From the NCBI GenBank assembly GCA_027013265.1, contig JALUXQ010000180.1:1-8570 (forward strand): a DNA stretch of 8,570 nucleotides, read 5' to 3'. The DNA is from Campylobacteraceae bacterium. Lineage in GTDB: Bacteria > Campylobacterota > Campylobacteria > Campylobacterales > Sulfurospirillaceae. Below, in pieces: positions 7,570-8,570 of the stretch. Under the pieces are notes generated by a model, which worked only from the letters and a program-made list of their open reading frames with translations, did no database searches and was not told where the DNA came from. Both the position numbers and the translations under genes were made by a program. Within the stretch, counting starts at the first letter, position 1. The number at the start of each line of letters is the position of its first letter.

Positions 7570-7608
7570 AAACAACTTTTTGCATCCATGCACAAAAAGT
7601 AATTGTTT
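7570..7608. repeat. Long imperfect inverted repeat in the divergent intergenic region
   Basis: ACTTTTTG (7575-7582) pairs perfectly with CAAAAAGT (7593-7600) around a 10-nt loop. The arms extend outwards through AAACAA (7570-7575) and TTGTTT (7603-7608) after a small bulge. It lies between two divergent promoters. On the minus strand it is followed by TTGTTTTTT, which resembles a terminator, but no minus-strand gene lies upstream, so an operator or an RNA leader structure is equally possible. Confidence 0.5.
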
Positions 7609-7609
7609 A

Positions 7610-7636
7610 TTGTCGTTATCAAATTTATTGTATAAT
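7610..7636 (+). promoter_or_regulatory. Promoter of the phosphatidyltransferase gene
   Basis: A perfect TATAAT lies at 7631-7636, 28 nt before the start codon. A weak -35 candidate, TTGTCG (7610-7615), is at a short 15-nt spacing; TATTGT (7608-7613) gives 17 nt. The ribosome binding site AAGGGG (7651-7656) lies 8 nt before the ATG. Confidence 0.6.
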
Positions 7637-7664
7637 ATCTCCTTTACTTAAAGGGGTTAATCAA

Positions 7665-8222
7665 ATGAAATTTCTATACTCAAGCAGTTCTCGCTTCAAT
7701 CTTGCAAACCTGATAACTTTTTCAAATATAGCTGCTGGTCTTATAGCCACATATCTTATATCTCAAAATATATTTTTATGGGCAGCATTTTTTGCATGGA
7801 TGGGTGGTGCATTTGACATCATGGATGGAAAAGTGGCAAGAAAATATAACTTATCAAGTGAATTTGGCATACAATTAGATAGTTTTGCGGACTTTCTAAG
7901 CTTTGTTTTAGTGCCCGTATTTTTCATTTTTCAAGCTATTTATCTAACAAACTTAAGTGGTTTTTGGCTTTTTATAGCTGGTGTTGTCAGCATTTGCTAT
8001 GTGATTTCAGGACTTAGACGCTTGATTGAGTTCAATATCAATGCAGACGCAGGAGAGGTAGAGAAATTTTTCACAGGAGTTCCCACTCCTCTTGGTGCCA
8101 TTCTTCTATGGATTTTTTATCTAGGCAATCTAGCAGGTCTCTTTTCTACAACATCAATCATAATTTTGATGATTATAACAGCTTGGAGTCTAAACTCTAA
8201 AATCAAAATTCCACACCCATAA
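7665..8222 (+). CDS. pssA: CDP-alcohol phosphatidyltransferase, probable phosphatidylserine synthase
   Basis: This integral membrane enzyme of 185 residues probably joins CDP-diacylglycerol and serine to give phosphatidylserine, the precursor of phosphatidylethanolamine. The family signature is complete: D51xxD54G55xxA58R59 then eight residues, G68xxxD72xxxD76, which supplies the metal- and CDP-binding aspartates. The N-terminal NLANLITFSNIAAGL (12-26) and FTGVPTPLGA (about 136-145) are typical of type II PssA. About five or six hydrophobic segments are visible (near 13-33, 36-50, 74-92, 97-115, 140-157 and 160-175). The length is close to the short Bacillus-type PssA. ATG 7665 is supported by AAGGGG at 7651-7656 and TATAAT at 7631-7636. 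Related enzymes, such as PgsA, share the catalytic motif, so the serine specificity is probable rather than certain. Its neighbours do not suggest a shared pathway. Confidence 0.85.
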   Translation: MKFLYSSSSRFNLANLITFSNIAAGLIATYLISQNIFLWAAFFAWMGGAFDIMDGKVARKYNLSSEFGIQLDSFADFLSFVLVPVFFIFQAIYLTNLSGFWLFIAGVVSICYVISGLRRLIEFNINADAGEVEKFFTGVPTPLGAILLWIFYLGNLAGLFSTTSIIILMIITAWSLNSKIKIPHP

Positions 8223-8232
8223 CACAATACCA

Positions 8233-8249
8233 TCTCTAAAATTTAGAGA
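8233..8249. repeat. 17-bp palindrome between pssA and the next gene
   Basis: TCTCTAAA and TTTAGAGA form perfect arms around a single central A. It starts 11 nt after the pssA stop. As RNA it would make only a weak hairpin and no T-run follows, so it is a poor terminator. It overlaps the expected -35 region of the promoter at 8255-8263, which fits an operator. Confidence 0.45.
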
Positions 8250-8254
8250 CAATA

Positions 8255-8263
8255 TGCTATCAT
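8255..8263 (+). promoter_or_regulatory. Candidate extended -10 for the downstream membrane protein
   Basis: TGCTATCAT is an extended -10 element (TGnTATcAT), 24 nt before the ATG at 8288. AAGG (8275-8278) serves as ribosome binding site, 9 nt before the ATG. Confidence 0.4.
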
Positions 8264-8287
8264 GTGTCAGATACAAGGTGGGATACC

Positions 8288-8570
8288 ATGAAAAAAATTC
8301 GTGATTTTTTTGTCTATTTAATATTTGGCGATAAAAATATTAAATTTTTTGGACATATTAAAAAGGTATTTAAAGAGGATATATTTTTCTTAAGCATACA
8401 TGTAGATTTTGTATCTATTTTATACTTTTTAGGTAGATGGCTTCCTTTTGCTATCGCCGTTGGTATAACAACTGGGATCGTAGCATCACTGATGGATATA
8501 GCTGTTGTTTTTATCAATGGTTATCTATCTAAAAACATAATCTATCTTTTTATATTTCCTGTTGTAGTAT
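8288..8570 (+). CDS. Membrane protein, tentative ClC-type chloride channel, 3'-partial
   Basis: The frame opens at ATG 8288 and stays open to the window edge, giving 94 residues of an incomplete protein. The first 45 or so residues are basic and rich in Phe, probably a cytoplasmic N-terminus (MKKIRDFFVYLIFGDK). A membrane segment follows at about 54-76 (RWLPFAIAVGITTGIVASLM and onward), and a second hydrophobic stretch begins near 84 and is cut off. The order of a short cytoplasmic tail and then a Gly-containing helix ending in a small hydrophobic turn (MDIAVVFIN) resembles the start of ClC chloride channels and exchangers. The conserved selectivity-filter motifs lie further downstream and are not in the window, so the family is tentative. 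Start support comes from AAGG at 8275-8278. Confidence 0.55.
   Translation, partial: MKKIRDFFVYLIFGDKNIKFFGHIKKVFKEDIFFLSIHVDFVSILYFLGRWLPFAIAVGITTGIVASLMDIAVVFINGYLSKNIIYLFIFPVVV

Noticed and set aside
7497..7622. Longer start for the minus-strand SoxYZ-like gene, adding 42 residues
   Set aside because: The added residues would sit in front of a clear signal peptide, no ribosome binding site supports 7622, and GGGAG precedes the ATG at 7496. The stretch holds promoter-like sequence and an inverted repeat instead.
8314..8517. Minus-strand open frame of 67 codons at the right end
   Set aside because: It is antisense to the partial membrane protein, which has a ribosome binding site, a -10 box and a sensible membrane profile.

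Overview
The window is AT-rich and bacterial. Protein style, the Shine-Dalgarno/-10 pattern and gene content all suggest a Campylobacterota (epsilonproteobacterial) organism, probably a free-living sulfur-metabolising type such as Sulfurimonas or Sulfurovum relatives. The genus is an inference; no rRNA or other marker gene is present.

Region 1 (about 1-6872, all + strand) is a signalling locus of five genes. In order they are: (i) a large membrane sensor, cut by the left window edge, with two periplasmic solute-binding-protein domains, one membrane helix, a PAS domain and a SpoIIE/PP2C phosphatase; (ii) an HD-GYP-type phosphohydrolase; (iii) a SiaC-family regulatory phosphoprotein; (iv) a SiaB-family GHKL-fold protein kinase; (v) a 509-residue coiled-coil protein of unknown function, translationally coupled to the kinase. 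The first, third and fourth match the SiaA/SiaC/SiaB phosphatase-phosphoprotein-kinase switch known from Pseudomonas aeruginosa. There, dephosphorylated SiaC activates the diguanylate cyclase SiaD. No GGDEF cyclase is visible here. The likely output candidates are the HD-GYP enzyme, which would degrade c-di-GMP, and the unknown coiled-coil protein. A 116-nt AT-rich gap with a candidate promoter separates the phosphatase/HD-GYP pair from the siaC-siaB-coiled-coil unit, so there may be two transcripts.

Region 2 (6900-7496, - strand) is a convergent gene for a small secreted protein. It reads as a SoxY-like domain fused to a SoxZ-like domain, with no cysteine at all, so it cannot carry sulfur in the classical SoxY manner.

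Region 3 (7497-8570) begins with a 168-nt divergent intergenic region holding a strong -10 box and a long inverted repeat. It is followed by a CDP-alcohol phosphatidyltransferase, probably phosphatidylserine synthase. After a short gap with a 17-bp palindrome and an extended -10 box comes the 5' end of a membrane protein gene, tentatively a ClC-type chloride channel, which runs off the right edge.

No tRNA, rRNA, CRISPR array, insertion sequence or clear intrinsic terminator was seen.
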